Translations under genes and position numbers: made by a program
Notes under the pieces: model-generated
Told to the model about the DNA's origin: nothing
Seen by the model: only the letters and a program-made list of their open reading frames with translations
Databases searched by the model: none
NCBI GenBank assembly: GCA_963619935.1
Contig: CAVEYA010000013.1
Span: 1 to 23,792, forward strand
Direction of reading: 5' to 3'
Source of the DNA: RUG13091 sp963619935
GTDB taxonomy: Bacteria; Bacillota_I; Bacilli_A; RFN20; CAG-826
DNA length: 23,792 bases
Shown here: positions 1 to 7,087 of the stretch, one piece after another
Layout of the letters: each line of letters begins with the position of its first letter
How positions within the stretch are numbered: position 1 is the stretch's first letter

Positions 1-753
1 CCAATGTTTGTGCTTCTATTTTGTTCAATTTTATTTATCTTAACAATTGTGTTATTTAAAGATACGCATGGATATATCTATGACACTGCGATTCCAATGA
101 CTAATCCAGATAATATTGAATCAGTAGTGTTATCTTCTGAATTAATTAGTATTGGCTTATTAGCCGTTATCTCTACTAGTTTATCAATGTTCTCTAATTA
201 TATTAGAACTAAAGAATTATCACTTCGCCGAAAAGCGGAGATTGATAGAGATATTGATACATTAACTGGTATTAAAAACAAATTAGCGTACGAGAAACGT
301 GTTAATGAAATTTCTGATCGTATTGATAATGAATTAGATTTACACTTTGCTGTTGCAGTCTTTGATGTAAATGGATTAAAGAAAACAAATGATACATATG
401 GTCATGAAGCTGGTGACCAATTACTTATCCGTGCGAGTAATATGATTGTGTCTACCTTTGTCCATTCTGAACTATATCGTATCGGTGGTGATGAATTTGC
501 GTTAATTATTACTGATGAAGATTATGTTAATAGAGAAAAACTCACAAGAGGATTTCATGAAAAGATCGCGAGAGCACATAAAAACGCGGAAAGTTTATTA
601 GAAGATACCTCTATTGCCTTTGGTATTGCTTTATATAACTACGCAAAAGATGATTCTTATAATTCTGTCTTCACTCGTGCCGACTCAGAAATGTATAACA
701 ATAAGAAGATTACTAAAGCCAATAATGAGTTTTTAACACCAAAAGGTGAATAA
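1..753 (+). CDS. Membrane diguanylate cyclase (GGDEF), 5' end cut by window edge
   Basis: Makes c-di-GMP from two GTP at the inner face of the membrane. The reading frame is open to the first base, so the ATG at 4 is probably internal and the true start lies outside. Counting from that ATG, there are hydrophobic segments at about residues 1-18 and 43-62, a short linker, then a complete GGDEF domain: D-x-LTGIKNK near 85-93, DVNGLKKTNDTYGHEAGD at 121-138 (metal Asp121), and an intact YRIGGDEF with GGDEF at 161-165. The RxxD inhibitory I-site expected five residues before GGDEF is absent (FVHS instead), so the enzyme is probably not product-inhibited. Activity is inferred from motif conservation. 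A weak terminator follows. It is the only visible cyclase with an intact active site, and so a likely source of the signal sensed by the two riboswitches. Confidence 0.9.
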   Translation, partial: PMFVLLFCSILFILTIVLFKDTHGYIYDTAIPMTNPDNIESVVLSSELISIGLLAVISTSLSMFSNYIRTKELSLRRKAEIDRDIDTLTGIKNKLAYEKRVNEISDRIDNELDLHFAVAVFDVNGLKKTNDTYGHEAGDQLLIRASNMIVSTFVHSELYRIGGDEFALIITDEDYVNREKLTRGFHEKIARAHKNAESLLEDTSIAFGIALYNYAKDDSYNSVFTRADSEMYNNKKITKANNEFLTPKGE

Positions 754-775
754 TATATTACAAAGTAATATTTTA

Positions 776-802
776 AAAACTTGTTGTTAAAAACAAGCTT
801 TT
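776..802 (+). terminator. Weak intrinsic terminator after the GGDEF gene
   Basis: CTTGT at 780-784 pairs with ACAAG at 793-797, flanked by AAAA on the left and CTTTT on the right. The stem is short and the loop AT-rich, so termination may be partial. A second AT hairpin (TATTAC/GTAATA, 756-770) sits just upstream. Confidence 0.5.
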
Positions 803-946
803 CAAGATAAACTATAAATGCGTAGAAAAGTCCTAGGACGTCCCATCTGAATACTCGGAAACGCCAAATCTATCATCCGTTCAATATAAAATAGGTAATA
901 TATTGGACTATTTTGTCGTTTAAGACAATTGAAAGGATTTACTTTT
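803..946 (+). promoter_or_regulatory. Long, possibly structured leader of the first SipW-type gene
   Basis: This 144-base non-coding stretch between the terminator and the ATG at 947 is locally richer in G+C than its surroundings. It holds the perfect palindrome GTCCTAGGAC (830-839). AGTCC at 829-833 can pair with GGACT at 905-909, extended by AAA/TTT around one bulge. GCGT (820-823) can pair with ACGC (861-864). A hairpin TTGTC/GACAA (913-928) lies directly before the ribosome-binding site GAAAGGA (931-937). It does not match the GEMM-I pattern of the other two leaders, and I do not recognise a known riboswitch class. It could be an uncharacterised regulatory RNA or simply a 5' UTR. Confidence 0.3.
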
Positions 947-1750
947 ATGAAAAAATCAAAAATTTTAGTACCAGCGTTAGGTATCTTAGCGTTAGGTATG
1001 TCCGCTGCTGTCACAGGTACAGTTGCATGGTTCTCCACAAACCGCACAGTTTACGCTAATGGTATCCAATTCCAATCCGCAACTGCTCAATCTCTTGTTA
1101 TTGCTCTTGCTGAAACTGGTCCATGGGGAACAGTTGTTAACCATAATGTTGCTGCTAAAGACGCAACATTAATGCCTGCATACTTATTAGATACTTTAGA
1201 AGGCAATAAAAAAACATACACAAACGGTGCAACTCCAAGTTATGTAGAATTAAATACTGCATTTATGAACGATAATTCTAGTACATATTATGTTGCTGCT
1301 GATGGTAAAGTTAAAAAAACTGCTGATAATTCTATTGTAACTCCTGCAAAACCAGCACAAGGTGAAACAGGTCCATTCCAAGAAGCAGGAACTAGTGCAG
1401 TCAAAATTTTCAATGATTATTTAAAGATTGATGGTGGTACTACAGATACTAATACATATACAAAAATTACTGTCGCAAAAGCAGATACTTCTGTTAATAA
1501 GGAAATTGACAAAGCTTTACGCGTTGGCTTCTTTGATGGAACAAACTTTGAAGTTTGTACACCGTTCTCAACTTTGACAGAAACATCTTACACATTTAAA
1601 CCAAGTTCTGCTTTTGTTGTTAATGGACAAGCTAAAAAGGTTTCCATTTATGTCTGGTATGATGGTGAAGATGCAGTTTGTATCAACGCTAACGCTATTC
1701 AAAATCCAATCAATGTTACTGCTGTCTATTCATTAGATGAATTTAAATAA
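947..1750 (+). CDS. SipW-type exported surface protein (TasA/camelysin-like), 267 aa
   Basis: Predicted exported matrix or surface protein cleaved by a SipW-type peptidase. The N-terminus is KKSK followed by a hydrophobic core and the motif TGTVAWFSTNRTVYANG near residues 24-40, which resembles the TasA leader (basic, hydrophobic, then A-W/A-F and a beta-rich mature part). Near the C-terminus it has VWYDGEDAVC, a form of the W-x-EGxD element also seen in the exported proteins at 2581-5516. I chose the ATG at 947 because GAAAGGA (931-937) lies nine bases upstream. An in-frame TTG at 929 precedes that site and is unlikely. The gene is monocistronic, with a strong terminator at 1770-1806. Its own peptidase is probably the SipW-type enzyme at 8879. 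The product may be a major fibre or matrix subunit, but that is inferred. Confidence 0.8.
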   Translation: MKKSKILVPALGILALGMSAAVTGTVAWFSTNRTVYANGIQFQSATAQSLVIALAETGPWGTVVNHNVAAKDATLMPAYLLDTLEGNKKTYTNGATPSYVELNTAFMNDNSSTYYVAADGKVKKTADNSIVTPAKPAQGETGPFQEAGTSAVKIFNDYLKIDGGTTDTNTYTKITVAKADTSVNKEIDKALRVGFFDGTNFEVCTPFSTLTETSYTFKPSSAFVVNGQAKKVSIYVWYDGEDAVCINANAIQNPINVTAVYSLDEFK

Positions 1751-1769
1751 TAACCAGCATAAATTATTG

Positions 1770-1806
1770 AGTAAAACAGCCCACACATAAGTGTGGGTTT
1801 TATTTT
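1770..1806 (+). terminator. Strong intrinsic terminator
   Basis: CCCACAC (1780-1786), loop ATAA, GTGTGGG (1791-1797), followed by TTTTATTTT. A-rich sequence on the left arm (GTAAAACA) lets it act in both directions. Confidence 0.9.
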
Positions 1807-1852
1807 GCTCTATGTACATAAATGCTAATTAAGTAAAAAGTAGGTAAAAATG

Positions 1853-1882
1853 TTTTAATATTGTTAATAAAACTGCTAGTAT
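1853..1882 (+). promoter_or_regulatory. Candidate extended -10 promoter for the small membrane protein
   Basis: TGCTAGTAT (1874-1882) is an extended -10 element, with a weak TTTTAA -35 region at 1853-1858. The predicted start, around 1889, gives a very short leader ahead of the AAGG at 1894-1897 and the ATG at 1908. The gene follows a strong terminator, so it needs its own promoter. Confidence 0.35.
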
Positions 1883-1907
1883 TTAAATAGTATTTAAGGT
1901 AATTTTT

Positions 1908-2279
1908 ATGAAAAAAACAACAAAAAAGATTCTATTCTTCACTGGCTTAAGTGTTGATATCGCATTGACAATATTCTTATTTGTTTTAGCAATTATTATG
2001 TTAGCAACTTATCCATTTGATGCCGCTACACAAGAACAAAAATTAGCTCTCACAAACGCTAACGGACCATTTATTGGTTATTTACAAAATCATGCAACAT
2101 TATATTTCTGGGTAGGTGTATTTCCATTATTCCTGCTCCTTGCTTTAAATATTGTTGTTTTTGTCTTAATTGTTAAAAAAGCTAGCAAGAAACCAGAAGT
2201 TACTGTTAATGATCTTGATGAAGCTACTAAAGCAGCGTTAAAAGAAGAGTTATTAAAAGATTTACAAAAGGATAAATAG
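1908..2279 (+). CDS. Small two-helix membrane protein, 123 aa, function unknown
   Basis: I do not recognise a family. It begins MKKTTKK, has a first membrane helix at about residues 9-33, an extracellular or loop segment of about 30 residues (TQEQK ... LQNHAT), a second helix at about 65-89, and a charged tail ending in DLDEATKAALKEELLKDLQKDK. The tail is short, amphipathic and rich in Leu, Lys and Glu, like the C-terminal end of the signal peptidase at 8879 (KKDIERLKKQMLEEM). This could be a shared docking or SHOCT-like helix, but the likeness is weak. AAGG at 1894-1897 serves as ribosome-binding site. The gene stands alone between two strong terminators, between the first SipW substrate and the riboswitch-controlled operon, so a link to the export system is plausible by position only. 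Confidence 0.7.
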   Translation: MKKTTKKILFFTGLSVDIALTIFLFVLAIIMLATYPFDAATQEQKLALTNANGPFIGYLQNHATLYFWVGVFPLFLLLALNIVVFVLIVKKASKKPEVTVNDLDEATKAALKEELLKDLQKDK

Positions 2280-2301
2280 TCTAATTTATATTAGTAATAG
2301 G

Positions 2302-2330
2302 AAACACCGTGTATGAGCGGTGTTTTCTTT
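2302..2330 (+). terminator. Strong intrinsic terminator
   Basis: AAACACCG (2302-2309) pairs with CGGTGTTT (2318-2325) around an eight-base loop, followed by TCTTTT. It isolates the small membrane-protein gene from the riboswitch operon. Confidence 0.9.
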
Positions 2331-2349
2331 TAATTTAATAAAAGATATG

Positions 2350-2379
2350 TTGACCTCAATAAGAAGTCAATGCTATCAT
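2350..2379 (+). promoter_or_regulatory. Promoter of the riboswitch-controlled operon
   Basis: TTGACC (2350-2355), an 18-base spacer, and TGCTATCAT, an extended -10 (TG at 2371-2372, TATCAT at 2374-2379). The predicted start near 2386 falls a few bases before the first paired base of the riboswitch aptamer, which is the usual arrangement. Confidence 0.65.
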
Positions 2380-2390
2380 TTTTTTGTAAA

Positions 2391-2464
2391 AAGCAAAGTT
2401 ATAGCGATATAACGACGCAAAACTAAAGGGTCTTAATTCTTTAGAGTAAGACAGCCAGTTGCCT
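2391..2464 (+). promoter_or_regulatory. Class I c-di-GMP riboswitch (GEMM-I) aptamer
   Basis: All GEMM-I landmarks are present in order. P1 is GCAA (2393-2396) with TTGC (2459-2462). P2 is GTTATA/TATAAC closed by the GNRA tetraloop GCGA. Then come the conserved GACGCAAA (2414-2421), the receptor ACTAAAGG, P3 GTCTTA/TAAGAC, and the closing ACAGCCAGT. The G before the first CAAA, equivalent to G20 of Vc2, favours c-di-GMP over cGAMP. The 3' strand of P1 is also part of the 5' arm of the terminator at 2454-2522, so ligand binding should favour read-through. This is an expected ON switch for the nine-gene operon starting at 2581. Confidence 0.95.
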
Positions 2465-2522
2465 TATGGGATCAAGAAATGATTCACCATTGTAATGGAT
2501 GATAGGCAACATGGCGTTTTTT
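2454..2522 (+). terminator. Riboswitch expression platform: intrinsic terminator
   Basis: GCC-A-GTTGCCT (2454-2464) pairs with AGGCAAC-AT-GGC (2504-2515), followed by G and six T. A nested hairpin CCAT/ATGG (2487-2498) sits in the loop. The 5' arm overlaps the aptamer's P3 closing strand and the P1 3' strand, making the bound aptamer and the terminator mutually exclusive. Confidence 0.85.
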
Positions 2523-2580
2523 ATTTCTTGGTCTTGGGACACATATTAATTTTAGATAACTTATACCGGACAATTTTCTT

Positions 2581-3393
2581 ATGGTCAATGAAGCGTACAT
2601 ACGCAAAAGAAGAACTAGAAGAATCGTGGCCGCAGTTGGTTGTATATGCGCTGCGTGTGCGATTATTATAGGCGCGATTGCCTTATTAGGGCAAAAAGCG
2701 GCTCCTTTAACTATTTCATTAACTCATACAGGTGCTGAATTAGAGCTTAAAACATCAACTGATGAGACCGAAGAAGGTAAAACATTCCTTGTTGCGGATC
2801 AAGTGCCAGATTATACGCCTTTCTCTGAAGAGCAATTTGCTTATTATGAAAAGACTTATGGTAATTTGGATGATGAGAACACTTTTTCTCAATTTTCTTA
2901 TTTAAATGGAAAAGAATCTTCAACAATTTATTTTAAGTACACTTTCTTTGTTTCTAATGTTGGTAAAGCTGATGCGGATTATGATTTTAGATTAAATATT
3001 TCTAATCCAACTAAAGATGCATCGAATCGTTATGAAATAGACTCTATTTTGCGTGTCCGTTTTTATGAGAATAGAAACTTAGATGAACATAATTATGTTA
3101 CCTATGCAAAAAAGAGTGCTACTCCGCATCTTGATGAGAATGGTAATACTTCTTATGACGAACAAATATCTAAAGATGGTAGTGGCTATGCCACACCATT
3201 CGTTTCTAGTAATTTAGTGCTTACTTCTCATGTTAGCAATTTAAAGACTGATGAAAAAGTAAGATATACATTAGTATTCTGGCTTGAAGGAGAAGACCCT
3301 GAATGCGTAGGAGAACCACCGGTGAATAGTAGTCTTATTCTTGGAGTGGAAATCAGTGCGCACGAATCAGATAATCAAACAGCAAACGAATAG
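2581..3393 (+). CDS. SipW-family exported protein with atypical leader, 270 aa
   Basis: First gene of the riboswitch operon. A basic N-terminus (RKRRTRR) is followed by one hydrophobic segment at about residues 15-37, then a beta-rich domain of about 230 residues. The family link comes from the C-terminal VFWLEGEDPECVG, a textbook form of the W-x-EGEDPEC element of SipW-cognate proteins, followed by a final strand GVEISA. Unlike the other exported proteins in the window it lacks the A-W-F/Y motif after the hydrophobic stretch (GQKAAPLTISLTHTGAELELK instead). It may be cleaved differently or remain membrane-anchored, for example as a base subunit; that is inference. The ribosome-binding site is weak (CCGGA about 10 bases upstream). 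Its last 38 bases overlap the next gene, so translation is probably coupled. Confidence 0.8.
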   Translation: MVNEAYIRKRRTRRIVAAVGCICAACAIIIGAIALLGQKAAPLTISLTHTGAELELKTSTDETEEGKTFLVADQVPDYTPFSEEQFAYYEKTYGNLDDENTFSQFSYLNGKESSTIYFKYTFFVSNVGKADADYDFRLNISNPTKDASNRYEIDSILRVRFYENRNLDEHNYVTYAKKSATPHLDENGNTSYDEQISKDGSGYATPFVSSNLVLTSHVSNLKTDEKVRYTLVFWLEGEDPECVGEPPVNSSLILGVEISAHESDNQTANE

Positions 3394-4441
3394 ATTATTA
3401 TCTTTTGGTGCTGTCATACTTTTCAATATAGCTCTCGCAGGTTCTCTTTGCGGGACTTTTGCTTGGTATACGTACGCGACGCGCACAGGCTTTAAAAAAG
3501 AGTACCATGGCACTACTGTTGGTGACTTAGGTGTTCTTCAAGGTGGAATTATTAGCTCGGTTGAATTGCCAGAATATGCTGATTATAGCCTTTATGAAGA
3601 CAAAGAAACATTAGAAGATGAGAATAAAATCATTTATTGGTGTTCTTCTAAAATATCAGCAGAAACCATCAATTATGTAATTGGAAATAATGGTTCTGGC
3701 ACTGATAGCCTTAATCTAGTAACAACTGGGTCAATGGATGATGGGTTTAATTTATTACGAGCACCTTATGAAGGCCATAACTATATAGGTGCTGATGGCA
3801 AAGAAATTGCCCCATCTACTGATTATGTAAATATCCCATTTGTGTTTAGATATGAAGATGCTGAACAAATTGGTCATTATCTTCCTAATATCGATATCTA
3901 TCTTTCAACTATTCAGTTAGAAACAGATGATGATGAACATGAACTTTATAAAACGTGCCGTGTTTATATCGACAACGGAAATGCTTCATATCTAATTAAT
4001 CCATCTGCTGATTTTGATGGAGAAACAGTTGTGGGCGGTGTCTTAGATCTTAGTAGAGATGGTTATTATGACTATTACGAATCGACAGCCAAGGAAATCA
4101 TTTATGGAGAATACATTTCTACTAGCGATCCATATGCCTTAGAGCCCTTAGAAGATAGCACAACCGATGTGACAGATAATGAAAGAACTACTTTTAAAGC
4201 CAATCATAAAAAAGGCGTTATTATTGCTGATTCACAAAAATACACACCAAAAACTGTTGCTTATAAGTGCTTAGATGCTTTTTCTTCTAGATCAATTGCT
4301 ATTTCATGCACTAATTCTTCTTATCATAATTTAGCGGTTGCTAATCTTTATGCTTTTATCGAAGGATGGGACTTAGCAGTGATTGACAAAGAACAAAGAA
4401 GTAAATTTAATATGAATTTAAAATTTGAGGTTGCTTTATAG
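3356..4441 (+). CDS. SipW-type exported protein with Ca-loop-like motif, 361 aa
   Basis: Exported surface protein. I prefer the GTG at 3356, which has GGAG at 3342-3345, ten bases upstream; it overlaps the previous gene by 38 bases. The in-frame TTG at 3341 lies ahead of that site. The leader has a hydrophobic core followed by CGTFAWYTYATRTG (residues 32-45), a SipW-type cleavage region. At 231-239 it carries DLSRDGYYD, matching the Dx[DS]xDGxxD calcium-binding loop pattern, in the context GGVLDLSRDGYYDYY...IIYGEY. The neighbouring gene has the same block, so the two are paralogues. The C-terminus has AFIEGWDLAV, a variant of the family's EGxD element. No wall-anchoring motif is visible. It is probably a structural subunit of the same surface assembly as its neighbours. 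Confidence 0.8.
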   Translation: MRTNQIIKQQTNRLLSFGAVILFNIALAGSLCGTFAWYTYATRTGFKKEYHGTTVGDLGVLQGGIISSVELPEYADYSLYEDKETLEDENKIIYWCSSKISAETINYVIGNNGSGTDSLNLVTTGSMDDGFNLLRAPYEGHNYIGADGKEIAPSTDYVNIPFVFRYEDAEQIGHYLPNIDIYLSTIQLETDDDEHELYKTCRVYIDNGNASYLINPSADFDGETVVGGVLDLSRDGYYDYYESTAKEIIYGEYISTSDPYALEPLEDSTTDVTDNERTTFKANHKKGVIIADSQKYTPKTVAYKCLDAFSSRSIAISCTNSSYHNLAVANLYAFIEGWDLAVIDKEQRSKFNMNLKFEVAL

Positions 4442-4442
4442 T

Positions 4443-5516
4443 ATGAATAAGAAAAAGATATTAGCAGCTTCAATAGCCTTAATTTCATTAGCTACTATTG
4501 CCTCTATTACTGGTACACTTGCGTGGTATACTGGTGCAGGCTATTTATCAATATCTAATTTTAATATAAAATTAAAAGATGAAAAACTTTCTATCTCCAA
4601 TGATAATATAACTTTTGTGGATTTCTTAGATGATTCACAACTTAATCAAGTAGATAAGTTTAGAAGTGTAAGTTCAATGTTTTCTTCTAGTTGGTTAGCA
4701 ACTAAACAAGAAAAACCAGTCTTTAGAGGGGGATATGGAACAGCAAGTAAAAATGTTGTTGATAGTGTGACTGACACAAGTACAACGAGTGTTGGATATT
4801 TCTGCCAAGACTTATACATTAAATGTACGGGTGATGCAACATTAACACTTGATACAGAATTAACATCATTTAAAGCCGCGGAAGAAGAAAACACTGAAAT
4901 AGTGGAACAACTTCGTGAAAAATATCCGGGTTTAAGTGATGAAGATATCTTATTTAACTTAAACAATGTGATTAAGTCATTAAGATTATCAATTCTTGTC
5001 TTAAATGATACAGGCAGTGATTCTCTTGATGAATATGCTTACTTCATTATTGATCCGTTTAAGGATAAAACTACCTATTATGGTGGCGTTCTCGATAATG
5101 ATTTAGATGGTTATTTTGATTACTACAAGGATAAACAAGTTATCTATGGAGAATTATCTTCATCCATTGAAGGTAAGTCAGTGGAAGATTGCCTTGTCTA
5201 TGATGATGTATTAACTAGTGACACTGGCTATAGTGGTAGTAATACATGCTTCAATTCAGGGATGAAAAAAGGAACTAAACCAATCAATATCGAAAAATCG
5301 ATTGAGAATGGTTTAAAGATTGCAGAAGAGCAATCAATTGCGTTAGAAGAGGCGGAGGAATATGTTGAAATTCCTGTTAAAGCCGGTACTTCTAAAAGAA
5401 TTGTTCTATCTTTCTATCAAGAAGGGTGGGACAAAGAAAACACAAACTTCGTCATGTATTCCCATTTCTATGTAAACGTCATGTTTAAGATTAAGAGAAT
5501 GGGATTTGAACGGTAA
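4443..5516 (+). CDS. SipW-type exported protein, paralogue of the preceding gene, 357 aa
   Basis: I take ATG 4443, one base after the preceding stop, with GAGG at 4427-4430; the in-frame TTG at 4425 overlaps that site. Leader MNKKKILAAS..., hydrophobic core, then TGTLAWYTGAG (residues 23-33), a clear SipW-type cleavage region. DNDLDGYFD at 218-226 is a canonical DxDxDGxxD calcium-binding loop inside the shared block GGVLDNDLDGYFDYY...VIYGEL. The C-terminal FYQEGWDKEN is the family's EGxD element. Together with the preceding gene it forms a paralogous pair; different surface subunits (for example fibre and tip or cap) are a reasonable guess. The next gene starts 18 bases on behind a strong GAGGAGGGA. 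Confidence 0.85.
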   Translation: MNKKKILAASIALISLATIASITGTLAWYTGAGYLSISNFNIKLKDEKLSISNDNITFVDFLDDSQLNQVDKFRSVSSMFSSSWLATKQEKPVFRGGYGTASKNVVDSVTDTSTTSVGYFCQDLYIKCTGDATLTLDTELTSFKAAEEENTEIVEQLREKYPGLSDEDILFNLNNVIKSLRLSILVLNDTGSDSLDEYAYFIIDPFKDKTTYYGGVLDNDLDGYFDYYKDKQVIYGELSSSIEGKSVEDCLVYDDVLTSDTGYSGSNTCFNSGMKKGTKPINIEKSIENGLKIAEEQSIALEEAEEYVEIPVKAGTSKRIVLSFYQEGWDKENTNFVMYSHFYVNVMFKIKRMGFER

Positions 5517-5534
5517 TGAGGAGGGATTATCATT

Positions 5535-7085
5535 ATGTCTGCGTATTTTAGTTATTTAGGCAAACTCATTGTGCGAGTCTTGAGTGACATCGGAGCGTTT
5601 TTCGCGCATGTCTTTGCTTCTCCATGGGGTGGCTCAGGTAAAGGATGGTCAAATATTGGCTATAATTTTAAAACCTATCATGATTATTTAACCGCTTATT
5701 CACCAGAATTTGGTGCTGGTGGTTGGATTATGTGGGTTTTATTCTTATTACTCTTTATCGGTGCGGTAGGCGCTGCCTTATTTGGTTTATTTATCTTGCT
5801 AAGAAAATATATCAAATTTGTAAAGACCGAAATTGATAAAGATGAGTTAAGAAGACAAATCGAAAGATTAAATTACGAACTTTATGACATGATGAAAGAA
5901 AGAGACAAGATTCTTGAATTAAAGATGAAGTCTTTAGGTATTGATCCAAATCATCGCCCAGAAGGTGAACAAACTGAAGAAGAACAAACCATTGGAGAGA
6001 TTCAATCCCGTTTCTCTAAATTAGCCCATGTTGATGCGGAATACTATGGTAAAGATATGTCGATACCAGAAGTTGAAGGATTAACATTAGAAACTGTTTG
6101 TGAAAACTTTAGAAACTTCGCCGCAAGCCAATTAGGCTTATACTACACGATTACCACAATTAGACAAGTATTTGCCGGCTTTGGCGCTGGTAAGATTGTA
6201 ATTTTAGAAGGTATTTCTGGTACAGGTAAAACTTCTATGCCTTACGCGTTAGGCAAATTCTTTGCTTACGATGCGAATATCTGTTCTGTCCAACCTAACT
6301 GGAAAGATAGATCAGAATTATTAGGTTACTATAACGAATTTACTAAGAAATTTAATGAATCTGAATTCTTAAAAGCTTTATACACTTCTTTATATCGTAA
6401 AGATATGAACTTAATCGTTCTCGATGAAATGAACTTAGCCCGTGTTGAATATTACTTTGCGGAATTCTTATCCGTTTTGGAAATGCCAAATCCAAATGAA
6501 TGGAATATTGAAGTCATTGGTAGTCATGACCCACATGATCCAAAACTCTTCAAGAATGGCAAGATTAAGATTCCACAAAATGTCTTCTTCTTTGGCACAG
6601 CGAATAACGATGATAGTACATTCACAATTTCCGATAAGGTCTATGACCGTGCGATTTGTTTATTTTTTGATAATAAGGGTATTGCTTTTGACGCACCTCT
6701 TACTCAACCAATGAAGATTCCTTATGAACAATTACAAAAATTATATGATGAAGCTATTGCTAAATATCCAGTCAGTGAAAAGACATTAGCGAACTTTGCT
6801 TTATTAGATGAATTTGTCATTAAGAAATTCCGTTTAGCCTTTGGTAACCGTATTTTAAAACAATTAAAGTTATTCGTTCCTTGCTTTGTCGCTTGTGGCG
6901 GAACTGAACTTGACGGAATTGACTTTATCTTCACAAATAAGATTTTAAAGAAATTCGAATCTTTGAATATCGGCTTTTTAAAGAACGAATTAAAAGAATT
7001 AAATCAAATGCTTGATAAATTATTTGGCACAGGGACATTCCCAATGGCCCATGCCTTTGTTGATAGAATGCTCAAGATGGCGTAG
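5535..7085 (+). CDS. Membrane-anchored McrB-like AAA+ ATPase, 516 aa
   Basis: AAA+ ATPase of the McrB/MoxR-like group, fixed in the membrane. An amphipathic N-terminus of about 60 residues precedes a strong membrane helix (about 63-90), then a coiled-coil-like charged stretch (97-135) and the AAA+ module. Walker A is GISGTGKTS (226-234). VQPNWKDRSELLGYYN follows (252-267). Walker B is LIVLDEMNLARVEYYFAEFLSVLE-like (293-316), close to McrB's DEINRA...GELLSLLE. Sensor 1 is FFGTANNDDSTF (352-363) with an arginine in VYDRA (369-373). There is no nuclease or DNA-specificity domain. Known McrB proteins are soluble GTPases of restriction systems; the membrane helix and the position between SipW substrates and SipW argue for a role at the cell envelope, such as driving assembly or secretion. 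That role is inferred. Confidence 0.85.
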   Translation: MSAYFSYLGKLIVRVLSDIGAFFAHVFASPWGGSGKGWSNIGYNFKTYHDYLTAYSPEFGAGGWIMWVLFLLLFIGAVGAALFGLFILLRKYIKFVKTEIDKDELRRQIERLNYELYDMMKERDKILELKMKSLGIDPNHRPEGEQTEEEQTIGEIQSRFSKLAHVDAEYYGKDMSIPEVEGLTLETVCENFRNFAASQLGLYYTITTIRQVFAGFGAGKIVILEGISGTGKTSMPYALGKFFAYDANICSVQPNWKDRSELLGYYNEFTKKFNESEFLKALYTSLYRKDMNLIVLDEMNLARVEYYFAEFLSVLEMPNPNEWNIEVIGSHDPHDPKLFKNGKIKIPQNVFFFGTANNDDSTFTISDKVYDRAICLFFDNKGIAFDAPLTQPMKIPYEQLQKLYDEAIAKYPVSEKTLANFALLDEFVIKKFRLAFGNRILKQLKLFVPCFVACGGTELDGIDFIFTNKILKKFESLNIGFLKNELKELNQMLDKLFGTGTFPMAHAFVDRMLKMA

Positions 7086-7087
7086 TT

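Noticed and set aside
929..946. TTG at 929 as start of the first SipW-type gene
   Set aside because: It lies upstream of and overlaps the ribosome-binding site GAAAGGA that correctly serves the ATG at 947.
802..1047. Minus-strand frame of 81 codons over the first leader and SipW-type gene
   Set aside because: It is antisense to the well-supported gene at 947 and to its leader, with no ribosome-binding site or family resemblance.
2391..2464. A cGAMP-sensing variant of the GEMM-I riboswitch
   Set aside because: The position equivalent to G20 is G in both aptamers. The cGAMP-selective variants carry A there.
6442..6714. Plus-strand frame inside the AAA+ gene
   Set aside because: Out-of-frame shadow of the ATPase core, which carries clear Walker B and sensor motifs in the true frame.
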